A stretch of DNA of 40,191 bases from Streptomyces longispororuber. Its GTDB lineage: Bacteria; Actinomycetota; Actinomycetes; Streptomycetales; Streptomycetaceae. The DNA lies in NCBI RefSeq assembly GCF_024448165.1, contig NZ_JAMOLN010000078.1:1-40191 (forward strand), given 5' to 3'. Each line of letters opens with the position of its first letter. Position 1 is the first letter of the stretch. Both the position numbers and the translations under genes were made by a program. The notes beneath the pieces are model-generated. The model was not told where the DNA came from, did no database searches, and saw nothing but the letters and a program-made list of their open reading frames with translations. Below, in pieces: positions 23,914 to 32,472 of this stretch.

Positions 23914-24016
23914 CCACGCACCTCTCCCCACCCCGAACCACCCGTACGCGGCGACCGCTCTCCCCTGCCGCAGGGCCCTCAGCACCATCCGCACACCATC
24001 AACGGAGTACCCCGCA

Positions 24017-25630
24017 ATGACGCACGCCCCCGCATCCGAGGGCATCGACACCGGCGCCGGCCCGGCCGCCGACGAGAGCATCGCCAAACCCGCCAACTTC
24101 GGCCTGATCTTCGCCGCGCTGATGCTGACCATGCTGCTCGGCGCGCTCGACCAGACCATCGTGTCCACCGCCCTGCCGACCATCGTCGGCGAGCTCAACG
24201 GCATCGAGCACATGGCGTGGATCACCACCGCGTACATCCTCGCCGCCACCATCGGCATGCCGGTCTACGGCAGGCTCGGCGACCTCATGGGCCGCAAGAA
24301 CATCTTCCTCGCGGGCATAGCCCTGTTCCTGGTGGGTTCCGTGGTCTGCGGCATCGCCCAGAACATGGGCACGCTCATCGCGGGCCGCGCCCTCCAGGGC
24401 CTCGGCGGCGGTGGCCTCATGATCACCTCGCAGGCGATCATCGCCGACCTGGTGCCGCCGCGCGAGCGCGCCAAGTACATGGCCCCGATGGGCGCCGTGT
24501 TCGGTCTGTCGTCCGTCGTCGGACCGCTGCTCGGTGGCTGGTTCACCGACGAGCACTCCTGGCGCTGGGCGTTCTGGGTCAACCTGCCCCTCGGCGTGCT
24601 CGCCTTCTTCGTCGCCGTCGTCGCGATCAAGCTGCCGCGCAAGGCCGTCCAGGTCACCCTCGACTACCTCGGCACCGCGCTGATGGCGGCCGCCGTCACC
24701 TGCACCGTGCTGTTCGCCAGCTGGGGCGGCACGCAGTACGAGTGGTCCGACCCGCTGGTCATCGGCCTCGGCATCGGCGCGGTCGTCGCCTGGGTGCTGT
24801 TCTTCGTCGCGGAGAAGCGCGCCGCGGAGCCGGTCATCCCGCTGCACCTGTTCCGCAGCCCGATCTTCAACGTCGCCACCCTCATCGGCATGATCGTGAT
24901 CGGCCTCGGCATGTTCGCGATCGTCGGCTACATGCCCACGTACCTGCAGATGGTCTACGGCAAGTCGGCCACGGAGTCCGGACTGCTGCTGATCCCGATG
25001 GTCGTCGGCATCATGGGCACCGCCCTGCCGTCCGGCGCGATCATGTCCAGGACGGGCCGCTACAAGATCTATCCGATCGTCGGCACCGCGATCATCATGC
25101 TCGTCGCCTACCTGATGTCGACGCTCGACGTGTCCGACCCGGTCTGGCTGGTCTGCCTGTACGTCGGTCTCGCCGGCGCCGGCGTGGGCCTGATGATGCA
25201 GACGCTCGTCCTCGCCGTGCAGAACGACTTCCCGGGCTCGGAGGTCGGCACCGCCACCTCCGCGAACAACTTCTTCCGGGAGATCGGCGCGACCCTCGGC
25301 ACCGCCGTCGTCGGCGCCGTGTTCGCCAGCCGCCTCACCGACAAGCTCGCCACGAGCATCCCGGCCGAGGCCGCCGCGAAGGTCGGCGACAGCGACTCGC
25401 TGACCCCCGCGCTGGTCCGTGCGCTCCCCACGGAGCTGCGGGAGACGGTCGTCAACTCGTACCAGGAAGCACTCGTCCCGATCTTCCTGTACCTGCTGCC
25501 CGTCTTCGCGGTCGGCCTGGTCCTCGCCTTCGTCCTGAAGGAGAAGCCGCTCGCCGACAACGCCGACTGGCACGCGCAGAACGCGGGCCCCGACGCCGTG
25601 ACCGACAAGGAGCCGGAGCCGGCCGTCTGA
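24017..25630 (+). CDS. MFS drug exporter, DHA2 (EmrB/QacA) family, 14 helices
   Basis: This 537-residue member of the 14-helix DHA2 family expels drugs or antibiotics using the proton gradient. Helix 1 carries LGALDQTIVSTALPTIVGEL, the DHA2 motif D1. Motif A is GRLGDLMGRKN, and motif C (LGGWFTDEHSWRWAFWVNLPLG) marks an exporter. GGAG upstream of ATG 24017 supports the start. It lies after a TetR gene with its own operator and ends at a strong hairpin. The substrate cannot be predicted. Confidence 0.92.
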   Translation: MTHAPASEGIDTGAGPAADESIAKPANFGLIFAALMLTMLLGALDQTIVSTALPTIVGELNGIEHMAWITTAYILAATIGMPVYGRLGDLMGRKNIFLAGIALFLVGSVVCGIAQNMGTLIAGRALQGLGGGGLMITSQAIIADLVPPRERAKYMAPMGAVFGLSSVVGPLLGGWFTDEHSWRWAFWVNLPLGVLAFFVAVVAIKLPRKAVQVTLDYLGTALMAAAVTCTVLFASWGGTQYEWSDPLVIGLGIGAVVAWVLFFVAEKRAAEPVIPLHLFRSPIFNVATLIGMIVIGLGMFAIVGYMPTYLQMVYGKSATESGLLLIPMVVGIMGTALPSGAIMSRTGRYKIYPIVGTAIIMLVAYLMSTLDVSDPVWLVCLYVGLAGAGVGLMMQTLVLAVQNDFPGSEVGTATSANNFFREIGATLGTAVVGAVFASRLTDKLATSIPAEAAAKVGDSDSLTPALVRALPTELRETVVNSYQEALVPIFLYLLPVFAVGLVLAFVLKEKPLADNADWHAQNAGPDAVTDKEPEPAV

Positions 25631-25656
25631 CCCGGGTCCCCGCGTCCCTCTCGTCC

Positions 25657-25692
25657 GTGCCCCCGCCGCGCAGCACTGCGCGGCGGGGGCAC
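25657..25692. terminator. Strong bidirectional hairpin terminator
   Basis: Perfect 17-bp arms (25657-25673 and 25676-25692) enclose a 2-nt loop, which in practice relaxes to about four. It lies between the converging MFS and PPOX genes. There is no U-tract, but the stem is very stable. Confidence 0.85.
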
Positions 25693-25699
25693 GCGCACG

Positions 25700-26167
25700 T
25701 CACCCCTCGACCAGCCACTTCCCGTCCCGCATCAGGTCCCGGCCGGTGAGCTCGTTCGCCTCGCGCCAGGCCTGGATCCGGACCGGCCTGACCGCGAAGT
25801 ACACGTACGCGCCGCGCGTGGCCCGCGGATCGAAGCCGGTGCGCTTCGCGAACGCGTCGCCCAACTCGGCGGAGATCCCGGCCTCCGGCACCGCGTCGCA
25901 CGCGCCGATCACGTGCACGACGTCCCGGGTCCGCCCGATGCCCAGGTGGACCGTGCCGCCGGCGAGCAGATTGCGGGCCAGCGGGTTGGTTTCCCGCGTG
26001 GAGATCCACACGACGCCGTCCCGCCACAGGAACGACAGCGGCATCATGTACGGCGCCCCGCCCTCCGGCCCGGCCGTCGCGACCCAGGCGTCCACCTCCC
26101 CGGCGAGCCGGTCGAGCGTGTCCTGCTTGCGCTGCTCGGCCGTTCTGGCGGGCGCGGTCTCGGTCAT
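25700..26167 (-). CDS. Pyridoxamine 5'-phosphate oxidase-family flavoprotein
   Basis: This 155-residue split-barrel protein of the PPOX/FMN-binding superfamily includes close relatives that are F420- or FMN-dependent reductases. Typical features are VATAGPEGGAPYMMPLSFLWRDGVVWISTRETNPLARNLLAGGTVHLGIG, the strand pattern that binds the flavin phosphate, and a C-terminal VRPVRIQAWRE strand. It starts at ATG 26167, overlapping the acetyltransferase stop as ATGA, so the two are translationally coupled. The cofactor and substrate are not predictable. Confidence 0.8.
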   Translation of the reverse strand: MTETAPARTAEQRKQDTLDRLAGEVDAWVATAGPEGGAPYMMPLSFLWRDGVVWISTRETNPLARNLLAGGTVHLGIGRTRDVVHVIGACDAVPEAGISAELGDAFAKRTGFDPRATRGAYVYFAVRPVRIQAWREANELTGRDLMRDGKWLVEG

Positions 26168-26712
26168 GGGGTCTCCTCGGAGTCCGGATCGGCTGCGGCG
26201 GGCGGTGCCGCGTAACACCGTACGTCGACCAACTCGCCCGGCCCCCACTCCTGTTGCCCGGGTCCCAGGAACTCCCAGCCGAGCCGTTCGTAGAGGGCGA
26301 TCGCGGCGGTGTCGGTCGCGACGACGTCGAGCACCGCCCGCACACCGAGCCGCCGGGCCTCGCGCGCGGCCCGCCCCAGCAGGAGCGCGCCCACCCCGCG
26401 GCCCCGGGCGGCCGGGCCCACGAACAGCCGGCCCACCATCGCGACCCCGGTGCCCGGCGCGACGAGGGCGGGTGCCACGTCGCCCGCGCCCGTCCCGGCC
26501 AGCACGACGTGCCCCACGACCCGCTCGTCCGCCAGCGCGACCCAGGCCGCCGTCCGGCCGCGCACGGTCAGCCAACCGGCCGGATCGGCAGGCCAGTTGA
26601 CGGGATAGCCGTCCTTGTCGTGCACCTCGCGGAGCGTGCGCACACAGTCCGCCAGGTCGTCGTCCCGCCGCGCCCTGACGTACGGGGCGGGCTGCTCACC
26701 ACTGTGTTCCAT
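26164..26712 (-). CDS. GNAT-family N-acetyltransferase
   Basis: This 182-residue GNAT acetyltransferase has the acetyl-CoA motif in VGRLFVGPAARGRGVGALLLGRAAREA (R-G-x-G-V-G) and a C-terminal YERLGWEFLGPGQQEW. MEHSGEQ (ATG 26712) is the preferred start; a longer open frame upstream would run over the divergent promoter. It is divergent from the maleylpyruvate-isomerase-like gene across 47 bp and coupled to the PPOX gene after it. The amine substrate is unknown. Confidence 0.85.
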   Translation of the reverse strand: MEHSGEQPAPYVRARRDDDLADCVRTLREVHDKDGYPVNWPADPAGWLTVRGRTAAWVALADERVVGHVVLAGTGAGDVAPALVAPGTGVAMVGRLFVGPAARGRGVGALLLGRAAREARRLGVRAVLDVVATDTAAIALYERLGWEFLGPGQQEWGPGELVDVRCYAAPPAAADPDSEETP

Positions 26713-26759
26713 CGCGGCATGCAACCACATCGCCCACCGGCGGCGGGTACCGTGCCGAC

Positions 26760-27416
26760 GTGGATCACTTCTCAACGTCATGGGCGGCGCTGCGCGCGGC
26801 CGTCGCCGGCCTCCCGGACGAGGCGTTCGGTCAGCCGTCCGGCTGCACCGGCTGGCTCGTGCGGGACCTGGTGTGCCATCTGGTGATCGACGCGCAGGAC
26901 GTCCTGATCACCCTCGTCACCCCGGCCGCCGGGGAGCCGACCGTCGACGCCGCGACGTACTGGCACGTCGGGGACGAGGCGCCGACCGGGGACGACCCGC
27001 TCGACGCGCTGACCGTCCGGCTCGCCGCCGCCTACCAGGACCCGGCCCTGCTCACCTTCCACCTCGACGACGTCGGCTCCGCCGCGGGCCGTGCCGCCGC
27101 ACTCGCCGACCCCGCGGCGCGGGTGAGCACCCAGGACCAGGTCCTGACCGTGGCCGACTACCTCACCGCGTACGTCCTGGAATGGACGCTGCACCACCTC
27201 GACCTGACCGCCCGCCTGCCGGACGTGCCGGGACCGCCCGCGGAGGGGCTGGCGCGGTCCCGGGCACTCCTGGAGACGATCGCGGGCGCCCCGTTCCCCG
27301 CGTCGTTCGGGGACCGGGACGCCCTGCTCGTCGGCACGGGACGCCGGACGCCGACCGACGAGGAGACGGCCGAGCTCGGTGAACTGGCCGCGCGGCTCCC
27401 GCTGTTCCTCGGCTGA
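26760..27416 (+). CDS. Maleylpyruvate isomerase N-terminal/DinB-like protein
   Basis: This 218-residue protein starts at GTG 26760. The N-terminal four-helix bundle is of the mycothiol-dependent maleylpyruvate isomerase/DinB type. Histidines in DLVCHLVIDAQ and EWTLHHLDL occupy the usual metal-binding positions. Many members in Streptomyces are thiol-dependent S-transferases of unknown substrate. It ends 8 bp before the pectate lyase stop, converging with it. Confidence 0.75.
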   Translation: MDHFSTSWAALRAAVAGLPDEAFGQPSGCTGWLVRDLVCHLVIDAQDVLITLVTPAAGEPTVDAATYWHVGDEAPTGDDPLDALTVRLAAAYQDPALLTFHLDDVGSAAGRAAALADPAARVSTQDQVLTVADYLTAYVLEWTLHHLDLTARLPDVPGPPAEGLARSRALLETIAGAPFPASFGDRDALLVGTGRRTPTDEETAELGELAARLPLFLG

Positions 27417-27424
27417 ACCAGGGG

Positions 27425-28525
27425 TCAGCAGCTGCCGTCGGAGACCTTCAGCCCCTTGTTGGCGCCCGCCGTCCTGCTCACGATGGCGGGCACACAGGTC
27501 GCCGTGTCGAGCTGGTAGGAGTAGGGGATCGACACGGTGGTGGTGGACTTCGGGTCGGGGCCCGCCGGGTTGTTCTCGTCGCCGGGCTCCGACCATGTCA
27601 CGTTGTCGAAGACGTTCCCGCTGACCTGCCAGTATCCGGCGGCATCGGTGTAGAACGTGCCGAGCACGTCCTTGGAGTTCTTGAAGTAGTTGTTGTCCAC
27701 CTTGGCCTTCGCACCGGCCCGCGAGTTGATGCCGGACTCGTTCAGGCTCACGTACGAGTTGTTGTAGATGTGGGCCGTGCCGCCGCGCAGCAGGGGAGCG
27801 CGCGAGTCGATGTTCTCGTACAGGTTGTGGTGGTAGGTGACGAAGCCGTTCGTGAGGTCGGTCTCGCTGGAGCCGATCAGGCCGCCGCGGCCGGAGTTGC
27901 GCAGCGTGCTGTAGGACAGCGTCACGTACTGGGTGTTGTTCTTCATGTCGAAGAGTCCGTCGTAGCCCTCGGACTCGCCGCCCGACGCCAGCAGGCTGAC
28001 GTGGTCGACCCAGACGTTGCGGACGTTCTTCTCCATGCCGATGGCGTCGCCGCCGTTGGAGGTGGGCGAGCCGGACTTCTTGACGTTCTGGACCGTCACG
28101 TTCTGGATGATGATGTTGCTCGACTCGCGGATGTGGATGCCCAGTTGGTCGAAGACGGCGCCGTTGCCGACGCCGACGATCGTGACGTTGCTGATCTCCT
28201 TGAGCTCGATCACCCCGTCGGCCGTGTTGCAGCTGTCGCCGGACACCTTGGCGGTGTTGCCGTGGTTGATGGTGCCCTCGACCTGGATGGTGATCGGGGT
28301 GTCGCTCGCGGCGCGGCCGCACAGCGCCTGGTGGATCTGGGTGCCGGTGGTGGCCTTCACGGTCGTGCCGCCCGCGCCGCCCGTCGTCCCGCCGTTCTGG
28401 CTCGCGTATCCGGTGGCGGTCTCGGCCGCGACGGCCTCGTCCGTCGACAGGGCCAGCGTGATCCCTCCGGCGAGGGCGGTCGCGGCCAGCGCGGCGGAGA
28501 TGCGCAGCGCTACGGGTCGTCTCAT
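27425..28525 (-). CDS. Secreted pectate lyase, PL1 family
   Basis: This 366-residue secreted parallel beta-helix pectate lyase has a signal peptide (about 1-33, ending DEAVAAE). The core holds the calcium-site region WVDHVSLLASGG followed by DGLFDMKNNTQYVTLSYS, and the catalytic-arginine segment ENIDSRAPLLRGGTAHIYNN. It cleaves polygalacturonate by beta-elimination with Ca2+. GGGGAGA before ATG 28525 supports the start. The promoter region has repeated GTTGCC half-sites (28550-28615). It lies downstream of the ROK gene on the same strand but 115 bp away with its own sites, so it is probably separately controlled. Confidence 0.93.
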   Translation of the reverse strand: MRRPVALRISAALAATALAGGITLALSTDEAVAAETATGYASQNGGTTGGAGGTTVKATTGTQIHQALCGRAASDTPITIQVEGTINHGNTAKVSGDSCNTADGVIELKEISNVTIVGVGNGAVFDQLGIHIRESSNIIIQNVTVQNVKKSGSPTSNGGDAIGMEKNVRNVWVDHVSLLASGGESEGYDGLFDMKNNTQYVTLSYSTLRNSGRGGLIGSSETDLTNGFVTYHHNLYENIDSRAPLLRGGTAHIYNNSYVSLNESGINSRAGAKAKVDNNYFKNSKDVLGTFYTDAAGYWQVSGNVFDNVTWSEPGDENNPAGPDPKSTTTVSIPYSYQLDTATCVPAIVSRTAGANKGLKVSDGSC

Positions 28526-28549
28526 CGTGGTCTCCCCAACTCGTCGTCG

Positions 28550-28615
28550 GGCAACGGGTGTTGCCGATTCATGTCCGGGTCGTCACGACGCGACGAAAGG
28601 TTGCCGGGGGTAACC
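28550..28615 (-). promoter_or_regulatory. GTTGCC half-site cluster upstream of the pectate lyase
   Basis: GGCAAC-GGGT-GTTGCC (28550-28565) is a perfect palindrome. A second dyad, GGTTGCC-GGG-GGTAACC (28599-28615), matches at 6 of 7 positions and reuses GTTGCC. Three GTTGCC half-sites and one variant lie 25-90 bp upstream of the start, suggesting cooperative binding by one regulator. Confidence 0.5.
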
Positions 28616-28640
28616 GGATCGGTGGATGCCGGTGCGGCGG

Positions 28641-29927
28641 TCAGTTCCGCCGCGCCACCAACGCCCGCCGCCACCCGGCCAGTTCCTGCGCACGGGCGGG
28701 CTCGGCCCGCCGGCCGCCGCGCGCGAAGAACGCCGCCAGCGGGAGCGTCGCCGCGCCCACCGTCACCGCGTCGGGGCCGAGCCGCCCCATCGCGACGCCG
28801 ACCCGCCCCACCGGATAGTCGAGCGCGTACGCCCCGACGTGCCGTCGCACGGCGTCCAGGAACCGTGGGCCGAGGCGCAGTCCGGCCCAGCCGCCGATCA
28901 GGATCCGCTCCGGCTGGAAGAGGTTGACCAGGTCGGAGAGCCCGGCCCCCAGGTACTCGGCGGTCTCGTCCAGGACGGCGGCGGCCCGGGCCCGCTCGTG
29001 CGGGGCGGCCCGGTCCCCGTACGCCGCGTCGAGCAGTTCGGTCAGCGCGCCCTCCTCGTCGCCGCTCGGCTCCCCGCCCGCCTCCCGCCACCGCTCGACC
29101 AGGGCCTGCGCCCCCGCGTACGCCTCCAGGCAGCCGAGCGCCCCGCAGCGGCACCGCCGCCCGCGCACCCGTACGGTCAGATGTCCCCACTCGACGGCCC
29201 GCCCCTGGGCGCCCTCCTCGGTGACCACGCACGCGCCGACGCCGGAGCCGAACAGCACGACCACGGCACTGGCCGCGCCGCGCCCCGCGCCGAACCACAT
29301 CTCCGCCTGGCCGAGCGTCTTGGCCCCGTTGTCGATGAAGTAGGGCACCGTGTCGGGGAGTTGGGAGCGCTCCCGGAGCATGCGTTCGAGCGGTACCGCC
29401 CGCCAGCCGATCGTCTGGCCGTGCACCACGGCCCCGTGCTCCGGATCGCGGGCGACGATGCCGGGCACCCCGACGCCCGCGCCGAGCAGCCGCCCCGGAT
29501 CCGCGCCGGCCGCCGCGAGCACCTCGGCGATGCCGTCGCGTATGTGGTCCACGACCACGTCCACCGCGTAGCCGTCGCGTGGCGTCAACGGCCTTTCCGC
29601 CCGGGCGAGTTCGGTGAGGACCAGGTCGAAGAGCTCGACGCGGACCAGGTTCTCGCCGACGTCCACGCCGATGAGCAGCCCGCTGTCCGGCGCGATCCGC
29701 AGCAGGGTGCGCGGGCGGCCCCCGTCGGACTCGACGCTGCCGGCCTCCTCGACCAGTCCCTCGGCGACCAGCTCCGCCATCACATTACTGACGGAACCTG
29801 AACTCAACCCGGTGGCCGGACCCAGCTCGTACCGACTCAGCGGCCCATCGAAATACAACTGTTGCAAGAGGGCTGCCCGGTTCTCCCGCCGCAGGTCGTG
29901 CACCGTACGCCCGTTCCGACCGGCCAT
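28641..29927 (-). CDS. ROK-family transcriptional repressor
   Basis: This 428-residue ROK repressor has an N-terminal winged helix-turn-helix (RENRAALLQQLYFDGPLSRYELGPATGLSSGSVSNVMAELVAEGLV) and a sugar-kinase-like domain. The ROK signature is present (VVVLFGSGVGACVV, then EWGHLTV), and the zinc site CRCGALGCLE keeps all three cysteines. ATG 29927 follows GAGGAGAGGGAG. It is divergent from the ABC/beta-glucosidase operon; a dyad over that promoter (30020-30046) is the likely target. The gene carries an internal CebR-like box at 29362-29375. The inducer is probably a gluco-oligosaccharide. Confidence 0.92.
   Translation of the reverse strand: MAGRNGRTVHDLRRENRAALLQQLYFDGPLSRYELGPATGLSSGSVSNVMAELVAEGLVEEAGSVESDGGRPRTLLRIAPDSGLLIGVDVGENLVRVELFDLVLTELARAERPLTPRDGYAVDVVVDHIRDGIAEVLAAAGADPGRLLGAGVGVPGIVARDPEHGAVVHGQTIGWRAVPLERMLRERSQLPDTVPYFIDNGAKTLGQAEMWFGAGRGAASAVVVLFGSGVGACVVTEEGAQGRAVEWGHLTVRVRGRRCRCGALGCLEAYAGAQALVERWREAGGEPSGDEEGALTELLDAAYGDRAAPHERARAAAVLDETAEYLGAGLSDLVNLFQPERILIGGWAGLRLGPRFLDAVRRHVGAYALDYPVGRVGVAMGRLGPDAVTVGAATLPLAAFFARGGRRAEPARAQELAGWRRALVARRN
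29362..29375. promoter_or_regulatory. CebR-like box inside the ROK gene
   Basis: TGGGAGCGCTCCCG matches 13 of 14 positions of the CebR palindrome, the best match in the window. It lies about 550 bp into the ROK coding sequence, within the Arg-Glu-Arg-Ser codons. It could act as a roadblock site; chance is not excluded. Confidence 0.4.
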
Positions 29928-29999
29928 GTTCTCCCTCTCCTCGCACCGACAAAGCCTCAACCACACGCCACACGCCGCAAGATACCCCTGTCGGAGCCC

Positions 30000-30028
30000 T
30001 TGACGCCCCGTTCCCTTGCGGCTTAACT
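30000..30028 (+). promoter_or_regulatory. Predicted promoter of the ABC importer operon
   Basis: TTGACG (30000-30005) and TTAACT (30023-30028) are separated by 17 bp. The -10 lies inside the left arm of the dyad at 30020-30046, so a bound repressor would block it. Confidence 0.45.
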
Positions 30029-30046
30029 CACAGCCTAAATTAAGCC
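30020..30046. promoter_or_regulatory. Candidate ROK operator
   Basis: GGCTTAA (30020-30026) and TTAAGCC (30040-30046) are perfect inverted arms around a 13-bp AT-rich spacer. The layout, two short A/T-ended arms about two turns apart, resembles NagC/Mlc-type ROK operators. It lies between the divergent ROK and ABC genes. Confidence 0.6.
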
Positions 30047-30133
30047 CTGAGGGCGTTCACTACTTGAACTCGCCATGCGAGCACGGCGTAGGGACGCGGT
30101 CGGGGTTCCTCCGGATAAGGGACACCTGGAGCC

Positions 30134-31450
30134 ATGAGCAGAATCCGAGCCGCAGCCGTCGGTGCCGCCACCCTCACGCTCGCCCTCACCGCGACCGCCT
30201 GCGGCGGTGGCTCGTCCTCGGGCGGCGGGTCCAACGACTCCCCGAAGACGCTCACGTACTGGGCGTCGAACCAGGGCGCCAGCATCGCGGTGGACAAGAA
30301 GGTCCTCCAGCCCGAGCTCGACAAGTTCGAGAAGCAGACCGGGATCAAGGTCAAGCTCGAAGTCATCCCGTGGTCGGACCTGCTCAACCGGATCCTCACC
30401 GCGACCACGTCGGGCCAGGGCCCCGACGTCCTCAACATCGGCAACACCTGGAGCGCCTCGCTCCAGGCGAGCGGCGCCCTGCTGCCGTGGGACGCGAAGA
30501 ACTTCGACAAGATCGGCGGCAAGGACCGGTTCGTCGAGTCGGCGATCGGCTCGGCCGGCGCCCAGGGCAAGGACCCGGCCGCGGTCCCGCTGTACTCGAT
30601 GTCGTACGCGCTCTACTACAACAAGAAGATGTTCAAGGACGCCGGGATATCCAAGCCCCCGACGACCTGGGACGAGGTCGTCGCCGACGGCAAGAAGATC
30701 TCCAAGAACGGCAAGTGGGGCCTCGCCGCCGAGGGCTCGAACCTGTCCAACAACATCCACCAGATCTTCGTCCTCGCCAAGCAGCACGGCGCCGACTGGT
30801 TCACCGCCGACGGCAAGCCCGACTTCACCTCCGACGGCGCGGTCGCGGCCGTGAAGCAGTACGTCGACCTGATGGCCAAGGACAAGATCATCGCGCCCGG
30901 CAACGCCGAGTACGCGCAGAACCAGTCCCTGAGCGACTTCTCCAAGAACAAGACCGCGATGGTGCTGTGGCAGGCCGCCGCGTCCACCTTCAAGTCGCAG
31001 GGCATGAAGGACGACGAGTGGGGCGTCGTGCCCGCACCCGTCCAGTCCGGCGCCCCCGGCCAGGGCCAGAACGTCAACTCCATGGTCGCCGGCATCAACA
31101 TCGCCGTCTTCAAGAACACCAAGAACCTCGACGGCGCCACGAAGTTCGTCAAGTTCATGACGAGCGACGAGGAGTCCAAGCTCCTCAACAAGACCTACGG
31201 CTCGATCCCGCCGGTCAAGGCCGCGCAGGAGGACCCGGCGTTCAACGCCCAGTCCACCGGCGTCCTCAAGGAGACCCTCGCCAAGAGCGCGGCCCCGCTG
31301 CCGCAGGTCGCCGACGAGTCGCAGTTCGAGACCGCCGTCGGCACGGCCGTGAAGGAACTCTTCGCCGACGCCGCCGCGGGCAAGCCGGTCACCACCGAGT
31401 CCGTGAAGGCCGCGCTGACCAAGGCGCAGCAGTCGATGCCGACGAAGTGA
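30134..31450 (+). CDS. Sugar ABC importer, solute-binding lipoprotein
   Basis: This 438-residue family 1 extracellular sugar-binding protein has a lipoprotein signal (LTLALTATAC, lipidated Cys23) and a Gly/Ser linker. The mature domain includes PDVLNIGNTWSASLQASGALLPWD, YALYYNKKMFKDAGISKPPTTWDEVV and LWQAAASTFKSQ, typical of carbohydrate binders. Downstream genes are two permeases and a GH1 beta-glucosidase, so a beta-glucoside or beta-linked gluco-oligosaccharide is the likely ligand. The divergent ROK protein is the probable repressor. The gene order resembles cebEFG-bglC, but the regulator differs. Confidence 0.93.
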   Translation: MSRIRAAAVGAATLTLALTATACGGGSSSGGGSNDSPKTLTYWASNQGASIAVDKKVLQPELDKFEKQTGIKVKLEVIPWSDLLNRILTATTSGQGPDVLNIGNTWSASLQASGALLPWDAKNFDKIGGKDRFVESAIGSAGAQGKDPAAVPLYSMSYALYYNKKMFKDAGISKPPTTWDEVVADGKKISKNGKWGLAAEGSNLSNNIHQIFVLAKQHGADWFTADGKPDFTSDGAVAAVKQYVDLMAKDKIIAPGNAEYAQNQSLSDFSKNKTAMVLWQAAASTFKSQGMKDDEWGVVPAPVQSGAPGQGQNVNSMVAGINIAVFKNTKNLDGATKFVKFMTSDEESKLLNKTYGSIPPVKAAQEDPAFNAQSTGVLKETLAKSAAPLPQVADESQFETAVGTAVKELFADAAAGKPVTTESVKAALTKAQQSMPTK

Positions 31451-31464
31451 GTGCGGAGACCGAC

Positions 31465-32472
31465 ATGACCACGACCGCCACGTCCCCCGCCGAGGCGGGG
31501 GAGGGGCGGGCTGTCGGCAAGAAGACCCCCGGGGCGGCGCGCGGCAAGAGCCGCCGCCCCGGGCGGATCCGCCGGATCGGCCTGCCGTACCTGCTGTTGC
31601 TGCCCGCGCTCGTCCTCGAACTGCTCGTCCATCTCATCCCGATGGTCATGGGCATCGTGATGAGCTTTCGTGAGCTCACCCAGTTCTACATCCGCGACTG
31701 GGGCTCCGCCCCCTGGTCCGGCTTCGACAACTTCAAGATCGCCGTCGACTTCGACGCGCCCGTCGGCCAGGCCCTGCTCCACTCCTTCTTCGTCACCGTC
31801 CTGTTCACGGTCCTGTCCGTCGGACTGTGCTGGGCGATCGGCACCGCGGCCGCGATCTACATGCAGGAGACGTTCAAGGGCCGTGGCATCCTGCGCGCCC
31901 TGTTCCTGATCCCGTACGCGCTGCCCGTCTACGCCGCCGTGATCACCTGGGTGTTCATGTTCCAGCACGACAACGGTCTGGTGAACCACGTCCTGCACGA
32001 CCAGCTCGGCGTCACCGACAAGCCCTCGTTCTGGCTCATCGGCGACAACAGCTTCTACGCGCTGCTCACCGTGTCCGTGTGGAAGGGCTGGCCGTTCGCC
32101 TTCCTCATCGTGATGGCCGGCCTGCAGAACATCCCCAAGGAGATGTACGAGGCCGCAGCCCTCGACGGGGCCGGCCTGTGGCAGCAGCTGCGCCGCATCA
32201 CGCTGCCGTCGCTGCGCCCCGTCAACCAGGTCCTCGTGCTCGTCCTGTTCCTGTGGACGTTCAACGACTTCAACACGCCGTACGTGATGTTCGGCAAGGC
32301 GGCGCCCAAGGCGGCTGACCTCATCTCGGTCCACATCTACCAGTCGTCGTTCGTCACCTGGAACTTCGGCACCGGCTCCGCCATGTCCGTCCTGCTCCTG
32401 CTGTTCCTGCTCGTCGTGACGGGCGTGTACCTGGCGCTCACCTCACGGGGAAGGAAGACCGCCGATGTCTGA
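31465..32472 (+). CDS. Sugar ABC importer permease, first (MalF-like)
   Basis: This 335-residue binding-protein-dependent permease has a long basic N-terminus and six helices. The EAA loop (MYEAAALDGAGLWQQLRRITLPSL) contacts the ATPase. ATG 31465 has GGAG six bases upstream; a GTG at 31447 would overlap the upstream stop by GTGA. The stop overlaps the next start by eight bases. It forms a heterodimer with the next permease. No ATP-binding gene is in the operon, so it probably uses the shared ATPase MsiK, as other Streptomyces sugar importers do. Confidence 0.92.
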   Translation: MTTTATSPAEAGEGRAVGKKTPGAARGKSRRPGRIRRIGLPYLLLLPALVLELLVHLIPMVMGIVMSFRELTQFYIRDWGSAPWSGFDNFKIAVDFDAPVGQALLHSFFVTVLFTVLSVGLCWAIGTAAAIYMQETFKGRGILRALFLIPYALPVYAAVITWVFMFQHDNGLVNHVLHDQLGVTDKPSFWLIGDNSFYALLTVSVWKGWPFAFLIVMAGLQNIPKEMYEAAALDGAGLWQQLRRITLPSLRPVNQVLVLVLFLWTFNDFNTPYVMFGKAAPKAADLISVHIYQSSFVTWNFGTGSAMSVLLLLFLLVVTGVYLALTSRGRKTADV

